The notes: generated from the letters alone by a model not told the origin. A DNA stretch of 64,000 bases from Streptomyces olivochromogenes (GCF_021538895.1 NZ_JADDRL010000003.1:1-64000), one strand, 5' to 3'. Counted from the stretch's first letter, positions 38,101-46,936 are shown. Program-made: numbers and translations.

Positions 38101-38467
38101 CGTGGCGCCGAGCGACCGCGAGCGCCGGGTGACGGCCGCCTGGCAGCAGGTGCTGCAGCGCCAGGACATCGGCCGCGAGGACAACTTCTTCGATCTCGGC
38201 GGCAACTCCATGATGCTGCTGCAAGTCTACGAACTGCTCGCCGGCGACGCCGCGGACCCGCCGTTGAAGGGGTCCGAGCTGTTCCGCTATCCGACCGTGG
38301 CCAGTCTGGCCGCGCGCCTGGGCCGGGCCGATGCCGCGCCCGCCGACGTCGGCACAGGCGGGGGCCGCGACCGGGATCGGACGTCGAGCCGACGCATCCG
38401 ACGGGCGGACGACACGGTCCGCGACGCGCGCCTGCGGGCCCGGGAACGGGGCGGGAAGAATGCCTGA
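35114..38467 (+). CDS. NRPS module C-A-PCP with altered A-domain ATP loop
   Basis: 1117 aa from ATG 35114. C domain (about 25-450) has AAHHVVCDFWS. A domain (about 490-985): the A3 loop reads YTCGSTGTPTGI, lacking the usual Lys; NTYGPAETT, RTGDLAR and a C-terminal QKVDRARL keep the rest. By eye the pocket is D L W V F C T V W, which I cannot assign. PCP (about 1010-1075) has GGNSMMLLQ. Overlaps the KS gene by 8 bases. Confidence 0.86.
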   Translation: MTDYDLRKKLETALRARAGQARTEHPLSYAQSSMLMLHQMDPESASYNVALTARFTGGFDSAAFHSALQSLVGRHAALRTTFSRAGADDGDGTAGRQTVHGWLEPDFAELDAHQWTDGELQEAVRAAYREPFALVTGSPLRARAYRVAPGEAVVLLAAHHVVCDFWSLGTMLAELEQLYAAEVERRPAGLSGRNDPYSDFVTYQRELIADDRGARARAYWHSQLSGQLELAEWPRFDLDPADADGGDQLVFPIPADLAADVFALAKAEAVTPYVVLLTAFQVLVGRYTGRRDVLVGSPFAGRTDPALAECVGNFVNSVVLRADLSDAVSFREQLGRTRRTVAEAFEHQDYPFELLVSELAPRRVDGRNPIFQAMFIYQKSGRHPAHAAFHVADEGASPAGWAGLSAAPFPLAKQDNQFELTLEVVHDGDRLVGVLKYRKSVFSAAAAGRAAEHYATLLRAAVAGPDRGVTELPILTEAGHGADRHPVPVSVAPDDSLAARFRQAAEQHAHRTAVRCDGDQLTYAELDELAGRWTARLRAEGVGPGSRVALLLEPSLDTVTAIVAVQRAQAAYVVLDPSHPAAWCRTVLEDSGARVVLTQPDLAGLLDGAAVPVLVMPEAELPPAGEPGDLPRADDVASTVYTCGSTGTPTGIDIEHGNVLTLLESIREHVVIDETAVGAFFHPADSDLSLWGTLLAGACLVVVPSGAARSPDLFHTLLVEERVTHMVQTPSALHGLSAVVRRTGTQELALRHVFSCGEPLPAPLARTVREWCGTLWNTYGPAETTVWATAQPVRPEDCAGTSVPVGLPLANARVHVLDEHGQPVPPEFTGELHIGGQCVGRGYVNQPQLTKERFLDSPLEPQGRLYRTGDLARVNTRGQLEILGRADNQVRLSAFRVELEGVEARLDEVPGVRRSTALVVGAGVDDSRLVACVIPEPGWNVTEGALRAELRSTLPPYMVPTAIGFFDAFPLDAGQKVDRARLAEQFASVAARTGAAVAPSDRERRVTAAWQQVLQRQDIGREDNFFDLGGNSMMLLQVYELLAGDAADPPLKGSELFRYPTVASLAARLGRADAAPADVGTGGGRDRDRTSSRRIRRADDTVRDARLRARERGGKNA

Positions 38468-41018
38468 CGCCGACGAGATCGACGTGACGATCCGGTCGAA
38501 CGACGTGGCCGTGATCGGGATGTGCGGCCGGTTTCCCGGCGCCCCCGACGTGGACGCGTTCTGGAACCGGCTGCGGGCCGGGGACGAGCTGCTGACCACC
38601 TGCACCGACGACGAACTCCTCGCGGCCGGTGTGCCCGAGCGGGTACTCCGCGACCCGCGTTACGTCCGGCGAGCGGCCATCCTGCCCGACGTCTTCGACT
38701 TCGACCCCGAGTTCTTCGGCTATACCCGGCGCGAGGCGAAGCTGATCGATCCCCAGCAGCGGATCATGCTGGAGGTCGCGTGGGAACTGCTCGACACCAT
38801 CGGCTACTCCGGCGGGGCCGGCGACCAGGCGGTCGGGGTGTTCGCCGGCGCGGCGATGAACACGTACCTGACGAACGTCGTTGCCCGGTCCTGCGACCTC
38901 CTGACCTACGACGGCATCGAGCTCATGGTCGCCAACGACAAGGACTATCTGACCACGCGGATCTCCTACAAGCTGGGTCTGAAGGGGCCGAGCGTCGCCG
39001 TGCAGACCGCCTGTTCGACATCGCTGGTCGCGGTGCACGTGGCCGCGCAGAGCCTGATCGCGGGGGAATGCGACATCGCGCTGGCCGGCGGCGTCTCGGT
39101 GATCGCCAACGCGTATCCGGGCTATGTGTACCGCGAGGGGATGATGTTCTCCCCGGACGGCCGGTGCCGTCCCTTCGACGCGGACGCCGACGGCACCACG
39201 TTCGGCGACGGCGTCGGCCTGGTGGCCCTGAAGCGGCTGGCCGAGGCGATCGAGGACGGCGACCGGATCCTGGCCGTGCTGAAGGGATCGGCGGTCAACA
39301 ACGACGGGTCCGACAAGATCGGCTACACCGCCCCGAGCGTCGAAGGGCAGCGGGCGGTGATCGGCGAGGCGCACGCGGTCGCCGGGGTGGACAGCGACAC
39401 CATCACGTACGTCGAGGCGCACGGGACCGCGACCGCCCTGGGCGACCCCATCGAGTTCACCGCTCTCAGCGAAGCCTTCCTCGCCGGCGGCGCCCAGCCC
39501 GGGCAGTGCGCGCTGGGCTCGGTCAAGGCGAATGTCGGGCACCTGGCCGCCGCCGCCGGGATCACCGGGTTCATCAAGACGGTGCTGGCCCTGCGGCACC
39601 GGGAGATCCCCGGCCACCCGACCTTCACCCGGCCCAACCCGGAGATCGAGCTGGCCGGCAGCCCGTTCCACATCAATACCCTGCCGATGGCATGGCAGCC
39701 GGGCCCGACCCCGCGGCGGGCCGCGGTCAGCTCGTTCGCCATCGGCGGCACCAACGTGCACGTCGTGCTGGAGGAGGCGCCACCGCTGCCCGCGCGGCCG
39801 ACGCCGGACGCCGGTCCCCGGCTGCTCGCGGTGAGCGCCAAGAGCGACCGGGCGCTGCGCGAGCTGGCCGGCCGGCTGGCCGACGTGCTGGCGCGGCCGG
39901 ACGCCCCCGACCTCGCCGGCGCCGACTACACGCTGCGGGCCGGCCGGCGCGGGTTCGCGTATCGCCGCGCGGTCGTCGCGGACGACCACGCCACCGCCGT
40001 GGCCGGACTGCGGGCGATCGCCGCGGGGGCCGCGGCGGCGCCGACGGCGGAGGCCGCCCCGGCCGTGTCGTTCCTGTTCGGCGAGGTCCCGGTCGAGGAC
40101 TTCCGGGTGCTGGCCGAGCGGGTGCCGCCCGTGGCCGACATCGCGCAGCGGTCCACCGACAGCGTCCTGTTCGGCGCGCAGAGTCCGCCGGCCGCGCGGG
40201 TGACCGCCGCACTGGTGCTCGCGACGCTGTGGGCCGAATCCGGCGCGCGGCCCGACGCGGTCGGCGGCGCCGGAGCCGGTGAAGTCCTCGCGGCCTGCTT
40301 CAGCGGGGTCCTCGACGAGACCGAGGCGCTGGCCCTGCTGTCCTGGCGGGCCGGGCTGCTCGACGGCCCGCCGGAGGTGCGGCCGCGGGTCCCGCGCGTC
40401 CCGATCCTGTCGGCCGTCGTGGGCGGCGAGCTGCCCGAGTCGCGAGCCCTCGACCCGCTGCACTGGACTCGGGACGTGTGGGAGGGCGGCCGGCTGGCCG
40501 AGGCCTTCGCGGGCCGGACCGCGGACGGGGCGACGGTGGTCGTCATCGGAACCCCGGCCGAACCGCTGCCGGGGGACTTCGGCCCGGACGGCGGCTCCGA
40601 GCCGTCGCCGGTGGCGCGGCTGCTCCACGACGCGGCCCGACTGTGGACCGCGGGTGTGCCGGTGGACTGGTCGGACTGGTCCGGCCAGGAGCCCCACCGG
40701 GTCCCGCTGCCGGCACATCCGCTGTATCGCAGCAGGCTGCGGCTGGACGAACCGGACGAGGCGCCGCCGGCGGCCCCCGCCGGTCCGCCGCGCGGCGAGG
40801 AGCTGAAGCGGCTGCTGGCGAAGCTGTGGACCGAGGTGCTGCGCACCGAGGTCGACCGCTACGACCAGAGCATCTTCGACATCAACGACGACTCGGTGCT
40901 CGCCGTGCGGCTCGCCCGCCGGATCGGGACGGAGCTCGGCGTCCCCCTGCCGACGATCGATCTGCTGAAGAACCCGACGATCGACCGCCTGGCGGCGCAC
41001 CTGGCCCGGGTCGGCTGA
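38460..41018 (+). CDS. PKS module KS-(degenerate AT)-ACP
   Basis: 852 aa from ATG 38460. KS (about 14-440) is complete: Cys in QTACSTSLVAVH, His in EAHGTAT and in NVGHLAAAAG. Residues about 500-760 are a shrunken AT: the GHSxGE motif has become GAGAGEV and the HAFHS block is deleted. The ACP (about 785-850) carries its Ser in DINDDSVLAVR. There is no KR, DH or ER, so the extended beta-ketone passes unreduced to the next protein's aminotransferase. Confidence 0.87.
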   Translation: MPDADEIDVTIRSNDVAVIGMCGRFPGAPDVDAFWNRLRAGDELLTTCTDDELLAAGVPERVLRDPRYVRRAAILPDVFDFDPEFFGYTRREAKLIDPQQRIMLEVAWELLDTIGYSGGAGDQAVGVFAGAAMNTYLTNVVARSCDLLTYDGIELMVANDKDYLTTRISYKLGLKGPSVAVQTACSTSLVAVHVAAQSLIAGECDIALAGGVSVIANAYPGYVYREGMMFSPDGRCRPFDADADGTTFGDGVGLVALKRLAEAIEDGDRILAVLKGSAVNNDGSDKIGYTAPSVEGQRAVIGEAHAVAGVDSDTITYVEAHGTATALGDPIEFTALSEAFLAGGAQPGQCALGSVKANVGHLAAAAGITGFIKTVLALRHREIPGHPTFTRPNPEIELAGSPFHINTLPMAWQPGPTPRRAAVSSFAIGGTNVHVVLEEAPPLPARPTPDAGPRLLAVSAKSDRALRELAGRLADVLARPDAPDLAGADYTLRAGRRGFAYRRAVVADDHATAVAGLRAIAAGAAAAPTAEAAPAVSFLFGEVPVEDFRVLAERVPPVADIAQRSTDSVLFGAQSPPAARVTAALVLATLWAESGARPDAVGGAGAGEVLAACFSGVLDETEALALLSWRAGLLDGPPEVRPRVPRVPILSAVVGGELPESRALDPLHWTRDVWEGGRLAEAFAGRTADGATVVVIGTPAEPLPGDFGPDGGSEPSPVARLLHDAARLWTAGVPVDWSDWSGQEPHRVPLPAHPLYRSRLRLDEPDEAPPAAPAGPPRGEELKRLLAKLWTEVLRTEVDRYDQSIFDINDDSVLAVRLARRIGTELGVPLPTIDLLKNPTIDRLAAHLARVG

Positions 41019-41040
41019 CGTGAACCACGAGGAGAACACC

Positions 41041-44000
41041 GTGGAGCCACTGCTCCCAGAGGTCGTCGCGATGGTCGGCGGCTATTTCGACATCCGGCCG
41101 GACGCGCTGGATCCGGACGTCTCGTTCACCGAACTCGGTGCGGACTCGATGGCGCTGCTCGGCATGCTGCGGCTGGTCGAGGAACGCTTCGGCCGCAAGG
41201 TCTCGCTCCGGCAGCTGTTCGGCGACATCCAGACGCCTGCCGCGCTGGCGGCGCACCTGGCGGCGAACACGGCGGCCGGGACGCCGCCGGAGGCCGCGGC
41301 GACCCCGGCCACCGGTGCTGTGATCGCCGCGGCCGTCGACGTGTCGCGGACCCTCGCACCCGCGCCGGTGGCGCCGGTTTCGGCCGACACCGTGTCGGCG
41401 CCCGGAGCCACGACGGCGGTCGAGCGGCTGATCACCGAACAGCTCGCCGTCATGCGAAGCCAGCTCGAACTCCTGGCGGGCGGTGCCGCCTCGGGCGCCG
41501 GACCGGTCCTCGTCGAACCGGCGCCCGCAGCCCGTCCGGCAGGGCGACCGGCCTCATCCCGGCCGGCCGCCCCGCTCGCACCCGGTGCGCGCGGCGGAGC
41601 CGGCCTCGTGGAGTCGGAAGAGCGTGCCCGGTATCTCAAGGTCCTGGCCGAGCGGTTCGGCAGCAGGACGAAGGGCTCGAAGGAGTTCGCCCAGCGGTTC
41701 CGCCCGCTGGTCGCCGACAGCCGCTCGTCCATCGGCTTCCGGCCGACGACCAAGGAGCTGCTGTACCCGATCGTCGCCGAACGCGGGCAAGGCGCGCGGC
41801 TGTGGGACATCGACGGCAACGAGTACGTCGACCTCACCCTGGGTTGGGGCGTCCACCTCCTCGGGCACAACCCGCCCGCCGTCATGGCGGCCCTGCGCGA
41901 GCGGCTGGACCTCGGCTACGTCATCGCCTCGCGCACCGAGGTGGTCGAGGAGGTCGCCGCCGGCCTGATCGAACTCACCGGCATGGAGCGCGTCGCCTTC
42001 CTGAACACCGGCACCGAAGCGGTCATGACCGCCCTGCGCATCGCCCGGACCGCGACCGGCCGCGACGACGTCGTGGTCTTCTCCACCGCCTACCACGGTC
42101 ACGCGGACAGCGTGCTCGCCGCGGCCTCCTCCGAGAACGGCGTGCGGACCACCCGGCCGATCACCTCGGGCATCCCGGCGCGCGCGGTGGAGAACGTGCA
42201 CGTGCTCGAATTCGGCACCGACGAGGCCCTGGAGTTCATCGACAGGCACGGTCCGCGGCTCGCCGCGGTGATGACCGAGCCGGTGACCCTCCGCACCCCC
42301 GGAGTGCAGAACCCCGAGTTCCTGCGCCGGGTTCGGGAGATCACCCGGCGGCACGGCACGAAGCTGATCTTCGACGAGATGGTGACCGGTTTCCGCTGCC
42401 ACCCGGCCGGTGTCCAGGGGCTCTTCGGCATCGAGGCCGACCTGGCCACGTACGGCAAGATCATCGGCGGCGGCATGCCGATCGGCGTGATCGCCGGCCG
42501 GGGCGGGATCATGGACACGATCGACGGCGGCGTGTGGGACTTCGGCGACGACTCCCGCCCGACCGCCGAGTCCACCTTCTTCGCCGGCACGTTCAGTCAG
42601 CATCCGATGACCATGGTGGCGGCCCGGGCGGTTCTGAACCACCTTCGCGGCGAGGGCCCGGCCCTGCAGCGGGACCTCGATCGCAAGACCGAGGTGTTCG
42701 TCGACCGGCTGAACGCCGACTTCCGCGAGCTCGACGTGCCGATCGAGGTCCGCCGGTTCTCCTCGTTCTTCCGGTTCGAGCACGAACAGAACATGGACCC
42801 CCTGTACTTCAACCTGCTCGACCGCGGCGTGTTCGTCTGGGAGCTGCGCAACTTCTTCCTGTCCACGGCGCACGAGCAGGCGGACCTCGACCACATCCGG
42901 GCAGCGGTCCGCGACTCGGTCACCGAGCTGCGGGAGCACGGTGTCCTCGGCCTCGGCCGGGCGGCCCCGGCCGGGGCCGTGGTGTCGCCGCCCGCGCCGC
43001 GCAGCACCCTCGCGCAGCGGCAGCAGGCGGCACTGGACGAGGGCGGCGTGCCGGCGTATCAGATGTCCGTCGGCTTCTGGCTGGACGGTCGGCTGGACCG
43101 GGACGCGCTGCGCGACGCCGTGCAGGGCCTGGTCGCGCGGCACGAGACCTTGCGGACCACGCTCGCTGCCGACGGCGTGACGCTCGTCGTGCGTCCTGCC
43201 GCGGAGACGGTGCTGGACGAGGTTCTGACCGAACACGTCTGCCCGGACGACGACGACCTCGACCGCTTCCGGCAGTCCTGGGCCGAGCAGCGGCTCGACC
43301 TCGCGGCCGGGCCGGTGTTCCGCGCCGCGATCGTGCAGACCGCTCCGGAGCGGCATCTGCTGCTGATCTCCGGGGCGCACGCCGCGGTGGACGGCTGGTC
43401 GTTCAGCGTCCTGATCGACGACCTCGTCGCGCTGTACAACGCCGGCTGTCAGGATGTCAGGCCCCTGCTGCCGCCCGCGGCGCAGTTCCGGGACTACGCC
43501 GCGTGGCACGAGCGGGTCGTCGGCGGCCCCGACGCCGCCGAGCACCAGGACTACTGGCGCACTCTGCTCCAGGGCGCGGCGGCTCCGGAGCTGCCCGGGT
43601 CCGGAACGTCCGGGCCCTTCCCCTACAGGGCCGTGCGGCACAGCGTCCGGCTCGACTCCGAGTTCTGCGACCGGATGCGCGACACCGCCCGAGAGCAGGG
43701 CGCGACGGTGTTCGCCTACCTGGTCGCGGCCTGGGGCGCCGTGCTGCACCAGGTGACGGGGCAGGACGACATCGTCGTCCCGGTCCTGGCCGCCCGCCGC
43801 CCGCCGGAGCTGGACCAGGTGGTCGGGTACTGCTCGAACCTGCTGCCGCTGCGTCTGCGACGGACGGCGGACGTCCTGGCCGCGGACTACGTGGCCGAGG
43901 TCATGGAGCACCTCGTGACCGGGCTCGAGACCCAGGACCACCCGTTCGCCGACCTGCTCGTGGAGCTCGCGCCCGGAACCGGCTTGCGCGCCGACCTGCT

Positions 44001-44289
44001 CGCGACGTCCGTCTCGTTCTACCGCCGCGTGGCGGCGCCCCCGATGGACGGGCTCACGGTGTCGGAGGCCGACCCGCTGCCGATCATTCACACCGGCCAC
44101 CCCCTGGCGCTGAACATCATCGAGGGCGCGGACGGCTTCCGGTGCGACTTCGAGATCGCGACGGACGTCGTCGCCCCCGAACTCGCCGCCGACGTCGCGC
44201 GCCGCTACCAGAACCTGCTCGCCGGCCTGGTCGCGCACGGCGAGCGCCCACTGGCCCAGCTGGACCGGCCCGACCATGACGACCTCTGA
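41041..44289 (+). CDS. Hybrid protein ACP-aminotransferase-C
   Basis: 1082 aa from GTG 41041, chosen for GAGGAG six bases before; GTG 41020 is the alternative. ACP (1-75, Ser in LGADSMALLG); Ala/Pro linker; class III PLP aminotransferase related to glutamate-1-semialdehyde mutase (about 190-620, TAYHGHADS, FDEMVTGFR, PLP Lys in TYGKIIGGGMPIG); C domain (about 645-1080). This is the layout used in iturin-type lines to turn a beta-ketoacyl-ACP into a beta-aminoacyl unit. The C motif is GAHAAVDGWS: first His lost, catalytic second His kept, so condensation remains plausible. Confidence 0.88.
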   Translation: MEPLLPEVVAMVGGYFDIRPDALDPDVSFTELGADSMALLGMLRLVEERFGRKVSLRQLFGDIQTPAALAAHLAANTAAGTPPEAAATPATGAVIAAAVDVSRTLAPAPVAPVSADTVSAPGATTAVERLITEQLAVMRSQLELLAGGAASGAGPVLVEPAPAARPAGRPASSRPAAPLAPGARGGAGLVESEERARYLKVLAERFGSRTKGSKEFAQRFRPLVADSRSSIGFRPTTKELLYPIVAERGQGARLWDIDGNEYVDLTLGWGVHLLGHNPPAVMAALRERLDLGYVIASRTEVVEEVAAGLIELTGMERVAFLNTGTEAVMTALRIARTATGRDDVVVFSTAYHGHADSVLAAASSENGVRTTRPITSGIPARAVENVHVLEFGTDEALEFIDRHGPRLAAVMTEPVTLRTPGVQNPEFLRRVREITRRHGTKLIFDEMVTGFRCHPAGVQGLFGIEADLATYGKIIGGGMPIGVIAGRGGIMDTIDGGVWDFGDDSRPTAESTFFAGTFSQHPMTMVAARAVLNHLRGEGPALQRDLDRKTEVFVDRLNADFRELDVPIEVRRFSSFFRFEHEQNMDPLYFNLLDRGVFVWELRNFFLSTAHEQADLDHIRAAVRDSVTELREHGVLGLGRAAPAGAVVSPPAPRSTLAQRQQAALDEGGVPAYQMSVGFWLDGRLDRDALRDAVQGLVARHETLRTTLAADGVTLVVRPAAETVLDEVLTEHVCPDDDDLDRFRQSWAEQRLDLAAGPVFRAAIVQTAPERHLLLISGAHAAVDGWSFSVLIDDLVALYNAGCQDVRPLLPPAAQFRDYAAWHERVVGGPDAAEHQDYWRTLLQGAAAPELPGSGTSGPFPYRAVRHSVRLDSEFCDRMRDTAREQGATVFAYLVAAWGAVLHQVTGQDDIVVPVLAARRPPELDQVVGYCSNLLPLRLRRTADVLAADYVAEVMEHLVTGLETQDHPFADLLVELAPGTGLRADLLATSVSFYRRVAAPPMDGLTVSEADPLPIIHTGHPLALNIIEGADGFRCDFEIATDVVAPELAADVARRYQNLLAGLVAHGERPLAQLDRPDHDDL

Positions 44290-44344
44290 GCACCACCTCC
44301 GACACGACCACATCAGCCCTCGGACATACGGGAGCCGCAAGACC

Positions 44345-46057
44345 ATGATCACAGCAGGCCTGAAGCTCACGCAGAGCGGCGGCATCGCGATCCTCGACGA
44401 GGACCGTCTGGTGTTCAACGTCGAGATGCAGAAGATCGCCAACGGCGCCCGGTACAGCAACGTCGACGAACTCGACGACCTGGTCGGCGTCATGGACAAG
44501 TTCGGCCTCAAGGTCGGCGACATCGGCACATGGGCGTTGGACGGCTGGGACGGCGCCGCCGGCGGGCGCGTCAACGTGCTCGCCGGCGGGATCCAGACCG
44601 AGGTCCTGGTCGCCCCCTACCGGGAGACCGACCTGGTGCCCGACCCGGCGCTGCCGGGCCACCGCGGCCGGATCGTGATCGGCGGCCAGGCGCTGGACTA
44701 CGACAGCTACGTCCACGTCGCCGGCCACCTGGCCTCGGCCTACTGCACCAGCCCGTTCGCGCGCCGCGGCGAGCCGTCGATGGTGCTGGTCTGGGACGGC
44801 GGCTGCTTCCCGCGGCTGTACTGCGTGGACGCCGACGGCCGGATCGAGGCCGGCGGCGAGGCGTTCCCGCTCATCGGCCACACCTACTCGATGACCTCGC
44901 AGTACTGGGGCCCGTTCAAGCGGCAGAACAAGTCGAAGAACGTCGACGACCTCTCCGTGGCCGGGAAGATGATGGCGTACATCGCCCTGGGCACCTCGCA
45001 GGAGCAGATCAAGCAGGTCTTCCGCGAGGAGTTCTTCGAGTACTTCGACGCCGACTCGCCGCGCGTGCGGGAGTACCGGCGGGCCATCATCGGGTGCGGC
45101 AGCACCGGTGAGCCGTCGCACGCCTATGTGCACCAGTTCCTCTCCGCCGTGCAGGCCCGCACCGCCGCGCTCGGGGTCTCCGACGAGGACGTACTGGCCA
45201 GCGTCCACACGTTCCTCGAGGAACTGCTGATCGACCGGGTGACCAAGAAGATCCAGGCGTGGAAGGGCGGCGGCGCCTGGAACCTGTGCTTCGCCGGCGG
45301 CTGCGCGCTGAACATCAAGTGGAACAGCGCCCTGCGCTCCCACCCGACGATCAAGGCCATGTGGGTGCCGCCGTTCCCGGACGACTCCGGCGTCGCCATC
45401 GGCACGGCCTGCCTGGCCGCGGCCGGCGGCTCCGGGCTCCGGCCGATCCAGTGGGGCACCCGGCTGGGCCCGGCTCTCGAACCGACGCCGGACGTGCCGC
45501 GCGGCTGGAGCACCTCGCCCTGCACGCCGGAGGAACTGGCCCGGATCCTGCACACCACCGGCCAGCCCGCGGTCGTGCTCGACGGCCGTGCCGAACTGGG
45601 ACCCCGCGCGCTCGGCGGACGCAGCATCGTCGCATCGGCGGTCGAGGCGTCGATGAAGAGGCTCCTGAACGACGTGAAGAGCCGGGAGCGTTTCCGGCCG
45701 GTCGCGCCCATCTGCCTGGAAGAGCATGCCCCGACCGTCTTCGACCCGGGCACGCCGGACCCGCACATGCTGTTCGAACACTGGGTCCGTCCCGAGTGGA
45801 TCGACCGCGTCCCGGCCGTCATGCACCTGGACGGCACCGCACGGCTGCAGACCGTCAACGCGTCCGACGACCCGAACCTGCACGCCATCCTGCGCGAGTA
45901 CTACAAGTGCAGCGGCATCCCGGTCCTGTGCAACACGAGCGCGAACTACAACGGCCGCAGCTTCTTCCCCGATGTCGCGTCGGCGATCGAGTGGGGCCAG
46001 CTCGACCTGGTGTGGAGCGAGGGCGTCCTGTACCAGCGGGAAGACTCGGCGTTCTGA
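44345..46057 (+). CDS. O-carbamoyltransferase (NodU/CmcH/TobZ family)
   Basis: 570 aa from ATG 44345; an upstream ATG at 44276 overlaps the previous gene and is also possible. HVAGHLASAYCTSPF (metal-binding His), WDGGCFPRLY, FAGGCALNIKWN and ELGPRALGGRSI are family signatures. The enzyme makes carbamoyl adenylate from carbamoyl phosphate and ATP and transfers it to a hydroxyl or amine. As last gene of half A it is probably a tailoring step. It does not show the usual extreme N terminus, which makes the start less certain. Confidence 0.87.
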   Translation: MITAGLKLTQSGGIAILDEDRLVFNVEMQKIANGARYSNVDELDDLVGVMDKFGLKVGDIGTWALDGWDGAAGGRVNVLAGGIQTEVLVAPYRETDLVPDPALPGHRGRIVIGGQALDYDSYVHVAGHLASAYCTSPFARRGEPSMVLVWDGGCFPRLYCVDADGRIEAGGEAFPLIGHTYSMTSQYWGPFKRQNKSKNVDDLSVAGKMMAYIALGTSQEQIKQVFREEFFEYFDADSPRVREYRRAIIGCGSTGEPSHAYVHQFLSAVQARTAALGVSDEDVLASVHTFLEELLIDRVTKKIQAWKGGGAWNLCFAGGCALNIKWNSALRSHPTIKAMWVPPFPDDSGVAIGTACLAAAGGSGLRPIQWGTRLGPALEPTPDVPRGWSTSPCTPEELARILHTTGQPAVVLDGRAELGPRALGGRSIVASAVEASMKRLLNDVKSRERFRPVAPICLEEHAPTVFDPGTPDPHMLFEHWVRPEWIDRVPAVMHLDGTARLQTVNASDDPNLHAILREYYKCSGIPVLCNTSANYNGRSFFPDVASAIEWGQLDLVWSEGVLYQREDSAF

Positions 46058-46061
46058 AAGG

Positions 46062-46142
46062 GCTTCGGCGCTGGTGGTGAGGGTCTCGTAGTCGCGGGCG
46101 AGCCGGCGGTGCGTCATGATCCAGCCGATACTTCGATCCACT
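46062..46142 (-). mobile_element. C-terminal scrap of an IS5-type transposase
   Basis: Reverse reading gives VDRSIGWIMTHRRLARDYET, the well-conserved C-terminal block of Streptomyces IS5-type transposases. Nothing else of that element remains. Confidence 0.65.
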
Positions 46143-46190
46143 ACCCAGCGCCCAGCGCCGAGCGCCGAGCGCCGAGCGTTGGGCGTTGGG
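46143..46190. repeat. Short tandem and inverted repeats
   Basis: Four to five imperfect 7-bp units (GAGCGCC and variants) run into two GTTGGGC units; the two ends (CCCAGCGCCCAGCGC versus GCGTTGGGCGTTGGGC) are near-complementary with G-U pairs. Confidence 0.55.
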
Positions 46191-46192
46191 CG

Positions 46193-46223
46193 AGGGCCCG
46201 GCGGCCGAAGGCCGCCGGGCCCT
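46193..46223 (+). terminator. Strong hairpin downstream of the carbamoyltransferase
   Basis: Arms AGGGCCCGGCGGCC and its exact complement enclose a GAA loop and are followed by TCT. Probably ends the half A transcript. Confidence 0.7.
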
Positions 46224-46239
46224 TCTGATCGGTAACGGT

Positions 46240-46712
46240 GCGACGGGATCGTTCAGGGAGCTCTTTCAGCGCTGCCGCTAGATGCGCCAGTTCAGGCGTG
46301 CGACGCCGCGCTCGACCGGTGGTTGACGGTTTGCTGGGTCGGCGTGAGCTCACGACCCGGTGGACGCCGTCAGCTCGTGCGAACGGCCTGGACGGGCAGG
46401 CGAGATCTAGTCCAACGCCGGTCTTCCCAGCCGTACTCGGCCGGCCCCAGGGCCAACTCCTCCTCCAGCTCGGCGAACTGGCCATCGGACAGCGGGGGGA
46501 AGTTTCGACGGTCCCGTCGAGGCGAGAGCATCCATCCCACCCTCCCGCCAGGCACGGCGCCGGCGTTCCACCGACCGCTCACTCACCCGCAGATCCTTCG
46601 CGATCAACACGGTCTTCTCATCGCGAGCGAACCGCTCGCCTGCCTCGTACCGGATCCGTTCGCGTAACCGCCGTCGATCGGCGGTGAGTCCGCCACCCCG
46701 CGCATACCGGTG
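46240..46712 (-). mobile_element. Decayed IS630-type transposase
   Basis: Reverse strand: YARGGGLTADRRRLRER, an HTH part (VSERSVERRRRAWREGG), ALASTGPSKLPP, then in another frame SDGQFAELEEELALGPAEYG. This is the winged-helix N-terminal half of an IS630-family transposase. Frameshifts and loss of the DDE part make it inactive. Confidence 0.6.
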
Positions 46713-46854
46713 AGCTGGGCGCGTTCGCTGTCCTCCGACTGGCCGCGGACAGCTGGTGGCGCGCAGCATCTCGTACGGCAGCGGGAAGCCGAGCCTCGCG
46801 CGGCTGTGGTGGAAGGCGTCGAGCCGGTCGGCGAGCTCGGCGAAGCGCTAGGAC

Positions 46855-46936
46855 TCCGTCGAGGAGATGGGCGCCGAGGAAGCCGGTCGCGCCCGTCAGC
46901 AGGACCGCCTGCGGTGCTCCCGTCCGGGGCCCCGGA
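46855..46936 (-). pseudogene. Remnant of an NRPS reductase (R) domain
   Basis: In the -1-shifted frame just past the NRPS stop, QAVLLTGATGFLGAHLLDGV is the NAD(P)H-binding start of a thioester reductase domain. The remainder is missing; 46740-46850 holds another fragment (GFPLPYEMLRA) whose origin I cannot fix. The upstream NRPS probably once ended in C-A-PCP-R. Confidence 0.6.

Noticed and set aside
33833..38605. A very long open frame (about 1590 codons) on the reverse strand over AT and NRPS genes
   Set aside because: It is the antisense shadow of high-GC genes on the + strand, which have clear domains; the reverse product shows no motifs.
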